A DNA stretch of 64,000 nucleotides from Magnetospirillum sp. SS-4 (GTDB lineage Bacteria; Pseudomonadota; Alphaproteobacteria; Rhodospirillales; Magnetospirillaceae). The position numbers and the translations under genes were made by a program. The DNA lies in NCBI RefSeq assembly GCF_902729425.1, contig NZ_CACVCH010000042.1, positions 1-64,000 of the forward strand, given 5' to 3'. The notes beneath the pieces were generated by a model. That model saw nothing but the letters and a program-made list of their open reading frames with translations. It was not told the origin of the DNA and ran no database searches. Below, one piece after another: positions 1-8,636 of the stretch (positions are counted from its first letter, which is position 1; each line of letters begins with the position of its first letter).

Positions 1-84
1 GCATCCCGGTCCGACGATGTCTTGACGGCGCCATGCGATCCTTCCACCCTGCCGGGAGGATATGGCGAGAACAAGGGGCGGCGC

Positions 85-762
85 ATGACTCATCCGGCCA
101 AGGCCTTCTGGTCCGAACGCACCGAACCGTTTGGCCGGACCTCGTCGAACGCCAGCCTGTTCCGTTTTTTCGGCCATGGCGGGTTCGACTTCACCGGCAA
201 GGCGGTGCTGGAGGTCGGCTTCGGCTTCGGCGCCGACCTGCTGGAGGCGGGGCGGCGCGGCGCCGACATTCATGGCGTCGACATCAGTTCCCAGGCGGTC
301 GAATCCATGATCGCCAGGACCGGGCTGGACACTTTCCGCCAGGGTGACCCGTCCAGGGACCCCATCTCCTTTTCCAGGACGTTCGACGCGATCTATTGCC
401 GCGACACCATCTATTATTTCACCGACGGGGAGATCGCGGCGTTCGCCCGTCACTGCCGCGCCGCGCTGGCGCCCGGCGGCGTGCTGGTCGTTCAGTTCAT
501 CGAGGGGAATTACCGGCGGACGGTCGAGGATGCCGCCTCGGTCGAGCCGGTCCGGTGGGGCGAGTGGAAAAGGATCGACGGCGTGTTCCACCCCGACAAC
601 CCCATCCGGATTCTCGATCCGGAAGTGGTGGTCCGCCTGATCGCCAGGGCCGGTCTTGACCTTGTCGGCAAGAAGACTCTGTGGGAGACCTACGGTATCC
701 GCGAGGAGATCATGCAATCCAACCGCTATCTGATGTTCCGTCCCGTCGACGGGGCCGGTTGA
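85..762 (+). CDS. class I SAM-dependent methyltransferase
   Basis: A 225-residue protein with a class I methyltransferase fold. Motif I VLEVGFGFG (residues 41-49) is the glycine-rich SAM loop, and GVDIS (64-68) holds the acidic residue that binds the SAM ribose. An RDTIYYF segment and LAPGGVLVV fit motifs II/III. The substrate cannot be read from the sequence; the family includes small-molecule and lipid methyltransferases. I chose ATG at 85, behind an AAGGGG-like ribosome site. A TTG at 22 is in frame but would add 21 unconserved-looking residues. It stands just upstream of a DUF2249/hemerythrin operon but is probably separate, because an FNR-like box lies between them. Confidence 0.75.
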   Translation: MTHPAKAFWSERTEPFGRTSSNASLFRFFGHGGFDFTGKAVLEVGFGFGADLLEAGRRGADIHGVDISSQAVESMIARTGLDTFRQGDPSRDPISFSRTFDAIYCRDTIYYFTDGEIAAFARHCRAALAPGGVLVVQFIEGNYRRTVEDAASVEPVRWGEWKRIDGVFHPDNPIRILDPEVVVRLIARAGLDLVGKKTLWETYGIREEIMQSNRYLMFRPVDGAG

Positions 763-784
763 CGCCGCCGGATGTGTCGGCAAC

Positions 785-798
785 TTAACGAACGTCAA
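785..798 (+). promoter_or_regulatory. FNR/NnrR-type palindromic box
   Basis: TTAAC-GAAC-GTCAA matches the Crp/Fnr-superfamily operator TTGAC/T-N4-A/GTCAA with one mismatch (A for G at position 3). It lies about 55 bp before the chosen ATG of the DUF2249 gene. That is a normal place for activation by an FNR or NO-responsive Dnr/NnrR regulator, and it suits an operon whose products look linked to oxygen or nitric oxide. The regulator is inferred, not seen. Confidence 0.5.
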
Positions 799-852
799 GG
801 TGAGGACGGCGCGACATCGGCACGGTTACCCCAGCTTAGCGAAGGGCGTGTC

Positions 853-1434
853 ATGGCCGAAAACGAGCCGGTGAATGTGAACAGGGAAACGGGCGGTCCG
901 CCGGAATGGCTGACCTTGGCCCTGGAATGCCAACCCCTGGACGTGCGCGGCCTGCTGGCCGAGGGGATCGATCCGTTCGCCGCCGTCATGGAGGCGGCCG
1001 CGCCGATCGAGTTCGGCGGCTCGCTGGTCATCGACGCTCCGTTCAATCCATCGCCGTTACGCAGAATCCTGGCCGGGCGCGGCTTCTCCTCCTATGGCCG
1101 CAAGCTGTCGGAAGGCCATTGGCGGGTGTTCTTCCACCTGGACGGTGGCGCCGACTGGGAAAAGGGCGCCGATGTCGAGGTGATGCCGGAAGGCGCCATG
1201 ACCTGGCGCGAGGAGGACGGCATCCATATCGACGTGCGCAAGCTGACGCCCCCCAATCCGATGCTGTCCATCATCCGCCTGATCGAGGGGATCGAGGGCG
1301 ACGAGACCGTGGTGGTGCATCACGAGCGCGAGCCGCATTTCCTGGCCCCGGAACTGGCCGAGCGCGGCTGGCGCATTGCCCGCACCTCCACCGAGGTGGT
1401 CAATGTCCGCCTGTGGCTGGAGCGCGCCCGCTGA
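853..1434 (+). CDS. tandem DUF2249 domain protein
   Basis: A soluble protein of 193 residues made of two DUF2249 units. The first contains LDVRGLLAEG, a VIDAPFNPSPL strand-loop and HWRVFFHLDG. The second contains IDVRKLTPPNPM, VVVHHEREPHFL and ERGWRIAR. Both follow the DUF2249 pattern of an LDVR start, an acidic strand, a P-x-L helix and a closing W-R strand. The function of DUF2249 is unknown; it recurs beside hemerythrin-like and NO/denitrification genes. ATG 853 has GAAGGG seven bases upstream. An in-frame ATG at 772 would place the FNR-like box inside the gene, so I reject it. The stop overlaps the next start (TGATG), which implies translational coupling. Confidence 0.8.
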   Translation: MAENEPVNVNRETGGPPEWLTLALECQPLDVRGLLAEGIDPFAAVMEAAAPIEFGGSLVIDAPFNPSPLRRILAGRGFSSYGRKLSEGHWRVFFHLDGGADWEKGADVEVMPEGAMTWREEDGIHIDVRKLTPPNPMLSIIRLIEGIEGDETVVVHHEREPHFLAPELAERGWRIARTSTEVVNVRLWLERAR

Positions 1435-2735
1435 TGTTTCCCGGAAGCCTGATGATGGGGGCGAAGGATCGCCTGTTGCCCCTCTCGGTTCCCTACCGCT
1501 TCTTCGCCACCGCCGTGGTGTTCCACATCGCCGCGTGGCTGGTGCTGGCGCTGGCCGGTCCCGACCTGTCCATGGGATTTCGCGGCGGCCAGGGCTGGGT
1601 CCTGGCCGGGCTGCATCTGGTGACGCTTGGCACCCTGGCCATGACCGCCATGGGCGCCGGCATCCAGTTGCTGCCGGTCTCCACCCGCCGCCAGCTGGGG
1701 CCGGTCTGGGCCTGCCGCCTGGTCTATTGGCTGTTCGCTCCCGGGGTGGCGCTGTTCGCCGTCGGCCTTGGCCTGCCCATGGCCGGGCTCCAGCACGCCG
1801 GCGCCACCCTCAGCATCGCCGGCATGGCGGTATTCGGCGGGCTGGTGGCCGGCAACCTGCGCAAGGTCGACGATCTGCCGGGCGTCACCCGCCATGCCTG
1901 GATGGCGGTGGCGTCGCTGGTGCTGCTGGCCGGTCTCGGCCTGCTTCTCGTCATCGACTTCACCAGCGGCATCCTGCCCGATCACGGCGCCATCGCCGCC
2001 GCCCACGCGGTGCTGGCCGGCTATGGCTTCATGGGGATGCTGGCGCTGGGGTTCGCCACCGTGCTGATTCCCATGTTCATCCTGGGGCCGGCGGTGGCCG
2101 ACGCGCCCATCCGTCGCTCGGCCCTGTTCAGCGGCCTCGGTCTGGCCGCCGGAACTCTTGGCGCCGCTTTCGCGCTGCCGCTTGTGGCGGCGGCGGGAAT
2201 CGCGCTGGGACTGGTCGGTCTGGGGCTTTATCTGCGCGCCATGCAACCCTGCATGAAGAACCGCATGAAGAAGCGGCTGGAGCCGTTCTTCCGGCTGGTC
2301 TGGGTGGCGCTGGTCCTGCTGCCGCTCGGCTTGCTGGTGGCACTGGCCCTGACCCTGGGAGCACCCGCCGATCCGTGGGGCACCCTGTGGGGCTTCCTGC
2401 TGGTGTTCGGCTGGCTGCTGTCGTTCGTCACCGCGCTGTTGCAGCGGATCATGCCGTTCCTGGCGTCGATGCATTCCTCGTCGCTGGGAGGCAAGCCGGC
2501 GCTGCTGTCGCATCTGGCGCCGAAGCTGCCGGTCGACATTCATCTCGCCTGCCATTCCGCCGCTCTGGTTCTGATCGGGCTGGGCATCGTCGGCGGTTGG
2601 GCCTGGCCGGTCCGTCTCGGCCTTTATGCCGGGCTGGCCGGCTCCATCGCCTTCGGCGTCTTCGCCTATCTGGTGTTCCGCCGCTACCGTTCCCACATGA
2701 AGGCGGCGGCAGCCGCCGCCAACCAAGGAGATTAG
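1434..2735 (+). CDS. NnrS/heme-copper-oxidase-like polytopic membrane protein
   Basis: A 433-residue, very hydrophobic protein with about 12 predicted transmembrane helices. Histidines sit at or near helix positions in FHIAAW, LHLVTLG, AHAVLAGYG and HLACHSAAL. The HLVTLG-x(n)-QLLPV pattern resembles the heme-ligand helix of NnrS-like and cytochrome oxidase subunit I-like proteins. The canonical CuB histidine set is not evident, so a heme-binding membrane protein of NO or oxygen metabolism is more likely than a terminal oxidase. It starts on the stop codon of the DUF2249 gene and is followed eight bases later by a hemerythrin gene. The three-gene context supports NO/O2 handling in the inner membrane. 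The exact family assignment needs a profile search. Confidence 0.6.
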   Translation: MFPGSLMMGAKDRLLPLSVPYRFFATAVVFHIAAWLVLALAGPDLSMGFRGGQGWVLAGLHLVTLGTLAMTAMGAGIQLLPVSTRRQLGPVWACRLVYWLFAPGVALFAVGLGLPMAGLQHAGATLSIAGMAVFGGLVAGNLRKVDDLPGVTRHAWMAVASLVLLAGLGLLLVIDFTSGILPDHGAIAAAHAVLAGYGFMGMLALGFATVLIPMFILGPAVADAPIRRSALFSGLGLAAGTLGAAFALPLVAAAGIALGLVGLGLYLRAMQPCMKNRMKKRLEPFFRLVWVALVLLPLGLLVALALTLGAPADPWGTLWGFLLVFGWLLSFVTALLQRIMPFLASMHSSSLGGKPALLSHLAPKLPVDIHLACHSAALVLIGLGIVGGWAWPVRLGLYAGLAGSIAFGVFAYLVFRRYRSHMKAAAAAANQGD

Positions 2736-2742
2736 TCGTTCC

Positions 2743-3237
2743 ATGAACACTCAGACCGGCGCCCTGTTGCATCAGGCTCACATGACCACCATCGAGGCCC
2801 TGCAATCGCTGGAGGAATTCCTTGGCGCGAACCGCAAGCCGCCGCAGGTGGACGATCTGGTGGCGCGCAGGATGAAGCAGCTGTCGCGCACGCTGCGTTC
2901 CGAGGTCGAAAGTCATTTCGGCTTCGAGGAGAACCACCTGTTCAAGGCCTTCGTCGAGCAGGGGGAGACCGGCATCGTCACCATGCTGACCCACGAGCAC
3001 CGTTCGATCCTGCCGCTGGCCATCCAGGTGGCCGATCTGGCCCTGGCCGCCGCCGAAGGCGGCAGCTTCAGCGAGTCCGCCTGGACCGAATTCAAGGATG
3101 CCGGCTCGGAACTGATCGAGCGCGAGATCTTTCACATCCAGAAGGAAGAGATGGGTCTGATCGCAGCCATTTCCGCGTTGATCGATCCCGAGGCGGATCA
3201 GGAACTGGCCGACATCTATCGCCGCGAGGTGGGCTGA
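2743..3237 (+). CDS. hemerythrin HHE domain protein
   Basis: A 164-residue cytoplasmic four-helix bundle with the hemerythrin di-iron ligand pattern: His13, His58-x3-Glu62, His84 (or His86) and His131-x3-Glu135. The two HxxxE motifs are the key evidence. Hemerythrin-like proteins bind O2 or NO at a diferric centre and act in sensing, storage or protection of nitrosylated targets. It is the last gene of the DUF2249-NnrS-like operon, with AAGGAG upstream of its ATG. The link to NO or low oxygen comes from context and from the upstream FNR-like box. It lacks a second domain, so its output partner is unknown. Confidence 0.85.
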   Translation: MNTQTGALLHQAHMTTIEALQSLEEFLGANRKPPQVDDLVARRMKQLSRTLRSEVESHFGFEENHLFKAFVEQGETGIVTMLTHEHRSILPLAIQVADLALAAAEGGSFSESAWTEFKDAGSELIEREIFHIQKEEMGLIAAISALIDPEADQELADIYRREVG

Positions 3238-3242
3238 TCGTT

Positions 3243-3282
3243 CCGGCCTGCGGCGGAAATCAGCCGCCCCGCCGCAGGCCGG
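3243..3282. terminator. 14-bp stem-loop between convergent genes
   Basis: A perfect 14-bp inverted repeat (arms 3243-3256 and 3269-3282, loop 12) lies just after the hemerythrin stop. It encloses the stop codon of the opposing Nudix gene at 3260-3262. There is no clear T tract on either strand, so this may be a bidirectional 3'-end stabiliser or a Rho-assisted terminator rather than a classic intrinsic one. Confidence 0.5.
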
Positions 3283-4114
3283 CGACGATGTCCAGGTAAT
3301 CGGGTTCGTCGTCGGGCGACAGCAGCCCGTGGCGGATCAGGAAGTCGGTGATCACCAGGTTGACGTTGAACTTGAAGTCGTCGGAATGGCGCACCCGTTC
3401 CGCCACCTCGGCCACCGGCATCAGTTCGAATCCGGAAATCTCGCCGTCGGTGTTGCGCGGCGTGAAATCCGCCGGCACCTCCAGGTCATAGCAGAACATC
3501 ACGTCGGGCTTCAGGCCCCACTGGTCCTCCATGCAATAGGCGATGGCGCCCACCGGCCGGGCGGTGGCGGCCAGGGCGGCGGGAATGTCGGCCTCCTCGG
3601 CCGCTTCCTTCAGCAGGTTCTCGCGCAGCGACAGCCCGGCGGGCTGGCCGCCGGCCACCATGTTGTCCAGTTTGCCCGGGGCCACCGACTTGTCAGGGGC
3701 GCGGCGTCCGATCCACAGGTGCGGGCCGTCGGGCCGCCGGACGATGCCGTTGACGTGGATGCCGAAGGCGCGGATGCCGAACAGGCTGACCACGCCGCGA
3801 TCCACCGTCATCAAGGCCGGTTCCGAGAAGCTTTGGACCACCCGGTAGCGCTCGCCGCGCAGGCGCGGCGTTCCCCAGTCGCGATGAAGCTCGGCCGCTA
3901 CCCGGTCGATCGCCTCGTCCCGCAGGGCCGGGGTCGCCAGCGCCGGATGCAGGATGACGCGGCCGCCATCCAGGCGGAAGACGTCGGGAAACGCCTCCAG
4001 CCGTCGGGCGACGTCGTGCCGCACTCGGCCGACCGGATGCCCGTCGACGACAAAGGGCAGGAACCTGTCGGGAGCGTGGCGGTTGCAGGCGCGGATATGA
4101 TCCAGGAAGGACAT
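3260..4114 (-). CDS. DUF4743/Nudix hydrolase
   Basis: A 284-residue protein with an N-terminal DUF4743 region (about 1-115) and a C-terminal Nudix fold, as in the Tnr3/thiamine-pyrophosphate-linked Nudix group. The Nudix box lies at about residues 155-177. It is degenerate: the first Glu of GX5E is Leu, the Arg of REUXEE is Lys, and the Gly after EE is Asp. The central EAAEE metal-binding glutamates are kept. Hydrolysis of a nucleoside-diphosphate-linked compound is the family role; the substrate is not evident. I chose ATG 4114 (MSFLDH) over an upstream ATG because it starts the recognisable domain and has GAGAA before it. Confidence 0.75.
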   Translation of the reverse strand: MSFLDHIRACNRHAPDRFLPFVVDGHPVGRVRHDVARRLEAFPDVFRLDGGRVILHPALATPALRDEAIDRVAAELHRDWGTPRLRGERYRVVQSFSEPALMTVDRGVVSLFGIRAFGIHVNGIVRRPDGPHLWIGRRAPDKSVAPGKLDNMVAGGQPAGLSLRENLLKEAAEEADIPAALAATARPVGAIAYCMEDQWGLKPDVMFCYDLEVPADFTPRNTDGEISGFELMPVAEVAERVRHSDDFKFNVNLVITDFLIRHGLLSPDDEPDYLDIVAGLRRGG

Positions 4115-4197
4115 GGGCGGATTCTCTGCCAGGGGGCGCGGGCGCGCCACCCGGGTGCGGCTCCGCCCGCCCGGAGTGGCCCCGCGAGGAGAGGCGT

Positions 4198-4581
4198 TCA
4201 GACCTCGTCCTCGATCTCCTCGTCCATGTGCTCCATGACCTCGGCCATGTCGTCGTCATCCTCGCCCAGGTCGGAAGCGTCCTCGATCAGGCCGCTCTCG
4301 TCGTCCTCGGCGCCATCGTCGCCGGCCAGGACCTCGCCATCGTCGTCGACCGCCACCAGGTCATCGACCTCCAGGTCCGCCACCGGCGCCATCACCGCCG
4401 CCACGGGGGCGGCCGCCTTGGCCTCGGCCTGGGCGGCGCTGCCGCGGCGGACCTTGAACGTCACCTCCGGCTCCACGTTGGCCCCGCATTTGGGGCAGAC
4501 GATGGGAGTGCGCGTCAGGTCGTAGAAGCGGCATCCGCAGCTTTGGCATGTGCGCTTCTGTCCCCATTCCGGCTTGGCCAC
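4198..4581 (-). CDS. TIGR02300/FYDLN acid domain zinc-ribbon protein
   Basis: A 127-residue protein of the alphaproteobacterial TIGR02300 family. The N-terminus has the AKPEWG start, then a zinc-ribbon-like Cys set (C12, C15, C29, C32) around a FYDLT core, which is FYDLN in the family name. The last 50 residues are almost entirely Asp/Glu. Function is unknown. Translation starts at GTG 4581, because a perfect AGGAGG stands seven bases upstream and the protein then begins exactly at the conserved family start. The longer ATG frame adds unconserved residues. It is divergent from aroA. Confidence 0.85.
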   Translation of the reverse strand: MAKPEWGQKRTCQSCGCRFYDLTRTPIVCPKCGANVEPEVTFKVRRGSAAQAEAKAAAPVAAVMAPVADLEVDDLVAVDDDGEVLAGDDGAEDDESGLIEDASDLGEDDDDMAEVMEHMDEEIEDEV

Positions 4582-4587
4582 GTTCGG

Positions 4588-4594
4588 TCCTCCT
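4588..4594 (-). promoter_or_regulatory. strong Shine-Dalgarno fixing a GTG start
   Basis: TCCTCCT on the plus strand reads AGGAGGA on the minus strand, about six bases before the GTG at 4581. It decides the start of the FYDLN protein in favour of GTG. Confidence 0.8.
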
Positions 4595-4777
4595 GTCAGT
4601 CGCGGGACGAGGTCGTCTTCATCCCTGAAGGGGGCATGTGCCATGTTCCCCTCCGCGTGTCAAAATGAAAAATCCCCTGCGGTGCAGCATGGAACGCGGC
4701 TCTATGACGCGGATGCCGCCTGTGGTAGAGCTTCGGCCAATGCCGGCCGTGGCCGGAAAATGCCAGTTGGAGAGGTC

Positions 4778-6106
4778 ATGGCGAAACCCCTGATTTCGGA
4801 GCGCGCCCCCGCCCTTGCCGGATCGGCGCGGGTTCCCGGCGACAAATCCATTTCGCACCGCGCCCTGATGCTGGGCGCCCTGGCGGTGGGCGAAAGTGTG
4901 GTGACCGGCCTGCTGGAAGGCGACGACGTGCTGCGCACCGCCGCCTGCATGCGGGCGCTTGGCGCCGAGGTCACCCGGCTTCCCGACGGCTCGTGGCGGC
5001 TGTTCGGCCGTGGAATCGGCGGTCTGGTGGAACCGGCCGACGTGCTCGACATGGGCAATTCCGGGACCGGTGCCCGCCTGCTGATGGGGCTGGTGGCCAC
5101 CCATCCCTTCACCTCCGTCTTCACCGGCGATTCCTCGTTGCGCTCGCGCCCCATGCGCCGGATCTCCGACCCGCTGAGCCGCATGGGGGCCCGTTTCCAC
5201 GGCCGCGACGGCGGCCGGCTGCCGATGGCGGTGATCGGCACCGACCGGCCGGTTCCCATCGTCTACGAGCTTCCGGTGGCCTCGGCCCAGGTGAAGTCGG
5301 CCATCCTGCTGGCCGGCCTCAACACGCCGGGCGAGACCACGGTGATCGAGCGGGAAGCCACCCGCGACCATACCGAACTGATGCTGCGCAATTTCGGTGC
5401 GGCAATCCGGACCGAGGCGGCCGAGGGCGGTGGACTGGCCATCACCGTCACCGGCTTTCCCGAACTGACCGGCCGCTTGGTGGCGGTGCCGGCCGATCCG
5501 TCGTCGGCCGCCTTTCCGGCGGTGGCGGCGCTGCTGGTGGAGGGCTCGGAGATCCGGCTGCCCGGCATCGGCGTCAATCCGCTGCGGGCGGGGCTCTACC
5601 AGACCCTGCTGGAGATGGGCGCCGACATCGCCTTCGAGAACCGCCGCGATCAGGCCGGCGAGCCGGTGGCCGATCTGGTGGTGCGCTCGTCGCGGCTGAA
5701 GGGCATCGCCGTGCCGGCCGAACGCGCCCCGTCCATGATCGACGAATATCCCATCCTGGCCGTCGCCGCCGCCTTCGCCGAGGGCACCACCCGCATGAAC
5801 GGCCTGGGCGAACTGCGGGTCAAGGAAAGCGACCGGCTGGCCGCCATGGCGAAAGGCCTGGCCGCTTGCGGCGTCGCGGTGGAGGAGGAGAAGGACGCCC
5901 TGATCGTCCACGGCACCGGCCGTCCGCCCGCGGGCGGCGGCGCCGTCGCCACCCATTTCGATCATCGCATCGCCATGTCGTTCCTGGTGATGGGCATGGC
6001 CTCGGAGCAGCCGGTGCGGGTGGACGACGCCGAGGCCATCGACACCTCGTTTCCCGGCTTCGCCGATCTGATGAACGGCCTCGGCGCGCGGATCGGGGCG
6101 GCGTAG
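4778..6106 (+). CDS. aroA: 3-phosphoshikimate 1-carboxyvinyltransferase (EPSP synthase)
   Basis: Joins shikimate-3-phosphate and phosphoenolpyruvate in the shikimate pathway. The protein has 442 residues, the normal family length. Signatures are [13 protein letters not shown] near the N-terminus, [59 protein letters not shown] and DHRIAMSF. The RDHTE and SAQVK motifs are of the class II type, but the expected NPTR-like motif reads NPLR. ATG 4778 follows GGAGAGG, so I reject the longer upstream frame. queE starts two bases after the stop and queD follows, so the three genes probably form one transcript despite unrelated pathways. Confidence 0.96.
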   Translation: MAKPLISERAPALAGSARVPGDKSISHRALMLGALAVGESVVTGLLEGDDVLRTAACMRALGAEVTRLPDGSWRLFGRGIGGLVEPADVLDMGNSGTGARLLMGLVATHPFTSVFTGDSSLRSRPMRRISDPLSRMGARFHGRDGGRLPMAVIGTDRPVPIVYELPVASAQVKSAILLAGLNTPGETTVIEREATRDHTELMLRNFGAAIRTEAAEGGGLAITVTGFPELTGRLVAVPADPSSAAFPAVAALLVEGSEIRLPGIGVNPLRAGLYQTLLEMGADIAFENRRDQAGEPVADLVVRSSRLKGIAVPAERAPSMIDEYPILAVAAAFAEGTTRMNGLGELRVKESDRLAAMAKGLAACGVAVEEEKDALIVHGTGRPPAGGGAVATHFDHRIAMSFLVMGMASEQPVRVDDAEAIDTSFPGFADLMNGLGARIGAA

Positions 6107-6108
6107 CC

Positions 6109-6729
6109 ATGCCCTACACCGTCAAGGAGATTTTCCACAGCCTCCAGGGCGAGGGGGCGCAATCCGGCCGGGCCGCTTTGTTCGTCCGCTTCGCCGGCTG
6201 CAATCTGTGGAGCGGCCGCGAGGAGGATCGCGCCGATTCCGCCTGCGGGTTCTGCGATACCGACTTCGTCGGCGGGACCAAGTATCCCGACGCCGAGATG
6301 CTGGCCGAGACCGTGGCGGGGATGTGGCCGGCGGCGGCGGGCGGCCCCCGTCTGGTGATCTTCACCGGCGGCGAGCCGGCCCTGCAACTGGACGCCGTCC
6401 TGGTGGCCGCTCTGCACGACCGGGGCTTCGAGGTCGCCATCGAGACCAACGGCACCTTGCCGCTGCCGCCGGGACTGGACTGGGTCTGCGTCAGCCCCAA
6501 GGCCGGCACCACCCTGGCGGTGACCCGGGGCAACGAACTGAAGCTGATCTTCCCCCAGGCGGACGCTCGGCCGGAAGCCTTCGAATCCCTCGACTTCGCC
6601 CATTTCTTCCTTCAGCCCATGGATGGGCCGGAGCGGGATGCCAATACCCGCGCCGCCATCGCCCATTGCTTGACTCACCCGCGCTGGCGGCTCAGCCTGC
6701 AAACCCACAAGATCGTCGGAATACCCTAG
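6109..6729 (+). CDS. queE: 7-carboxy-7-deazaguanine synthase QueE
   Basis: A radical-SAM enzyme that contracts 6-carboxytetrahydropterin to 7-carboxy-7-deazaguanine on the way to preQ0, queuosine and other deazapurines. The protein has 206 residues. It starts with KEIFHSLQGEGAQSGR, typical of QueE. The cluster-binding cysteines have CX14CX2C spacing instead of the usual radical-SAM CX3CX2C, a known QueE variant in which an insert replaces part of the loop. FTGGEPALQL is the GGEP SAM-binding motif. It lies two bases after aroA and ten before queD, the enzyme that makes its substrate. Confidence 0.95.
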   Translation: MPYTVKEIFHSLQGEGAQSGRAALFVRFAGCNLWSGREEDRADSACGFCDTDFVGGTKYPDAEMLAETVAGMWPAAAGGPRLVIFTGGEPALQLDAVLVAALHDRGFEVAIETNGTLPLPPGLDWVCVSPKAGTTLAVTRGNELKLIFPQADARPEAFESLDFAHFFLQPMDGPERDANTRAAIAHCLTHPRWRLSLQTHKIVGIP

Positions 6730-6739
6730 GATAGCCCGG

Positions 6740-7267
6740 ATGCCCTCGTTCCGCGTCAGCCGCCGCATCGAGATCGATGCCGGCCACCGCATCATGACCC
6801 ACGGTTCCAAGTGCCGGAACCTGCATGGCCACCGCTATGTCATCGAGGTGGAATGCGAGGCCCGCCATCTGCACGGCAGCGGCGAGCAGACCGACATGGT
6901 GGTGGATTTCGGCTTCCTGAAGGACGAGATGATGCGCCTGATCGACGCGCCCTGCGATCACGGCTTCATCGCCGCCGACGCCGATTCCGAGTTGCTGGCG
7001 CTGTTTGCCCCCGCCGATGGCGCCGCCGGCTGGCTGGATAGCCTGCGGGCCGAGGTGGCCCTGCGGGGGGCCGCCCTCACTTCCGACACCCGGATGATGA
7101 CCAAGCTCTACGTGGTGCCGTTCCAGCCCACCGCCGAATGCCTGGCCCGCCACTGGTTCGGGCTGCTGGCCGAGCCGGTGGCGCTACGTTCCGACGGATG
7201 CGCCCGCCTGGTGGCCGTCCGGGTGTGGGAAACCCCCAACTGCATGGCCGAATACGCGCCGAAATAG
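6740..7267 (+). CDS. queD: 6-carboxytetrahydropterin synthase QueD
   Basis: Converts 7,8-dihydroneopterin triphosphate to 6-carboxytetrahydropterin, the QueE substrate. The protein is 175 residues, longer than minimal QueD, with an insert around 85-120. Zinc ligands are visible as His16, His29 and His31 (HGH), with the catalytic Cys25 in KCRNLHGH. DHGFIA and WETPNCMAEY carry the conserved His and Glu near the C-terminus. It follows queE closely. The remaining preQ0 genes queC and folE are not in the window. Confidence 0.94.
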   Translation: MPSFRVSRRIEIDAGHRIMTHGSKCRNLHGHRYVIEVECEARHLHGSGEQTDMVVDFGFLKDEMMRLIDAPCDHGFIAADADSELLALFAPADGAAGWLDSLRAEVALRGAALTSDTRMMTKLYVVPFQPTAECLARHWFGLLAEPVALRSDGCARLVAVRVWETPNCMAEYAPK

Positions 7268-7270
7268 GCG

Positions 7271-8548
7271 CTATAGCCCTCGCGCCACCGCCCGCCACGC
7301 GATGTCGCGGCGGCAGAAGCCCTCCGGCCAGTCCAGCCGGTCCACCGCCTCGTAGGCCCGCCGGCGCGCCTCGCTGACCGTGGGGCCGATGGCGGTGATG
7401 CCCAGCACCCGGCCGCCGGTCGCCACGACCTTGCCGTCCCTGGCCGCCGTGCCGGCGTGCAACACGGTGACGCCCTCGACCCGGCCGGCTTGGTCCAGGC
7501 CGCCGATGACGGTGTTCTTCTCGTACGGGCCGGGATAGCCCTTGGCGGCCATCACCACCACCAGGGCGACGTCGTCGCGCCAGTCCAGGGTGACGCCGCC
7601 CAGGCGGCCCTCGGCGCCGGCCATCAGCACCGGAGCCAGGTCCGACTTCAGCCGCGCCATCAGCACCTGGCATTCCGGATCGCCGAAGCGGACGTTGTAT
7701 TCCAGCAGCTTGGGGCCATCCGCCGTCACCATGATGCCGGCGAACAGCACGCCGGCATAGGGCTTGCCCTCCGCCGCCATGGTGCGGACCAGCGGCAGGA
7801 TGCAGGTGTCCATGATCCGGGTCTGAAGCTCGGGCGTCACCACCGGGGTAGGGGAATAGGCCCCCATGCCGCCGGTATTGGGGCCGGTGTCGCCGTCGCC
7901 CACCCGCTTGTGGTCCTGGGCGGCGGCCAGGGCCACGGCGTTGGTGCCGTCGCACAGCGCGAAGAAGCTGCATTCCTCGCCGTCGAGGAATTCCTCGATC
8001 ACCAGTTCATCGCCGGCGGCCCCGAACACCTTGTCGCCCATCATCATGTCGATGGCGGCCAGGGCCTCGTCCAGGGTCATGGCGACCACCACCCCCTTGC
8101 CGGCGGCCAGCCCGTCGGTCTTGACCACGATGGGGGCGCCCTTGGCGCGGACGAAGGCCCGCGCGGCTTCCATATCGGTGAAGCGGCCGTACCAGGCGGT
8201 GGGAATGCCGGCCTTGGCCGCCATGTCCTTCATGAACCCCTTGGAGCCCTCCAGTTCGGCGGCGGCGGCCGAGGGGCCGAACACCTTGATTCCGGCGGCG
8301 CGGCACTTGTCGGCCAGACCGGCCACCAGCGGCGCTTCCGGCCCCACCACCACCAGATCGATGGATTTCGCGGTGGCGAAGGCCACCAGGTCGTCCACCG
8401 CCTCGGCGTTGATGGCGACGCACTCGGCCACCTGGGCGATGCCGGCATTGCCGGGCGCGCAATAAAGGCCGGTCAGCAGCGGCGATTGCCCCAGCTTCCA
8501 GCACAGGGCGTGTTCGCGCCCGCCCGAGCCCACCACCAGAACCTTCAT
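7271..8548 (-). CDS. purD: phosphoribosylamine-glycine ligase
   Basis: ATP-grasp enzyme of the second step of de novo purine synthesis, joining glycine to phosphoribosylamine. The protein has 425 residues, as usual. It starts [15 protein letters not shown] with the N-domain nucleotide loop. [33 protein letters not shown]-grasp metal site [13 protein letters not shown] and GGRVLG follow in the family order. ATG 8548 is preceded by GGAGAG. A longer frame upstream lacks conservation and would overlap xseA's leader. The gene is convergent with queD, with only three bases between the stops. Confidence 0.97.
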   Translation of the reverse strand: MKVLVVGSGGREHALCWKLGQSPLLTGLYCAPGNAGIAQVAECVAINAEAVDDLVAFATAKSIDLVVVGPEAPLVAGLADKCRAAGIKVFGPSAAAAELEGSKGFMKDMAAKAGIPTAWYGRFTDMEAARAFVRAKGAPIVVKTDGLAAGKGVVVAMTLDEALAAIDMMMGDKVFGAAGDELVIEEFLDGEECSFFALCDGTNAVALAAAQDHKRVGDGDTGPNTGGMGAYSPTPVVTPELQTRIMDTCILPLVRTMAAEGKPYAGVLFAGIMVTADGPKLLEYNVRFGDPECQVLMARLKSDLAPVLMAGAEGRLGGVTLDWRDDVALVVVMAAKGYPGPYEKNTVIGGLDQAGRVEGVTVLHAGTAARDGKVVATGGRVLGITAIGPTVSEARRRAYEAVDRLDWPEGFCRRDIAWRAVARGL

Positions 8549-8636
8549 GGCACTCTCCATCGAACCGTTCGGCGGGGTTTTAGCATGGCGGTGGAGGTTT
8601 GCAAATCGGCGGGCTTTGCGCCACCATGCCCCGGCC

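Noticed and set aside
772-852. Longer start (ATG 772) for the DUF2249 protein
   Set aside because: It would put the FNR-like box in the coding region, lacks a ribosome site and adds non-conserved residues; ATG 853 has GAAGGG at good spacing.
1320-2750. Long minus-strand frame opposite the NnrS-like gene
   Set aside because: Gln/His-rich shadow with no recognisable domain, while the plus-strand frame has clear transmembrane helices and translational coupling.
6100-6110. preQ1 riboswitch before queE
   Set aside because: Only two bases separate aroA and queE, so there is no room for an aptamer.
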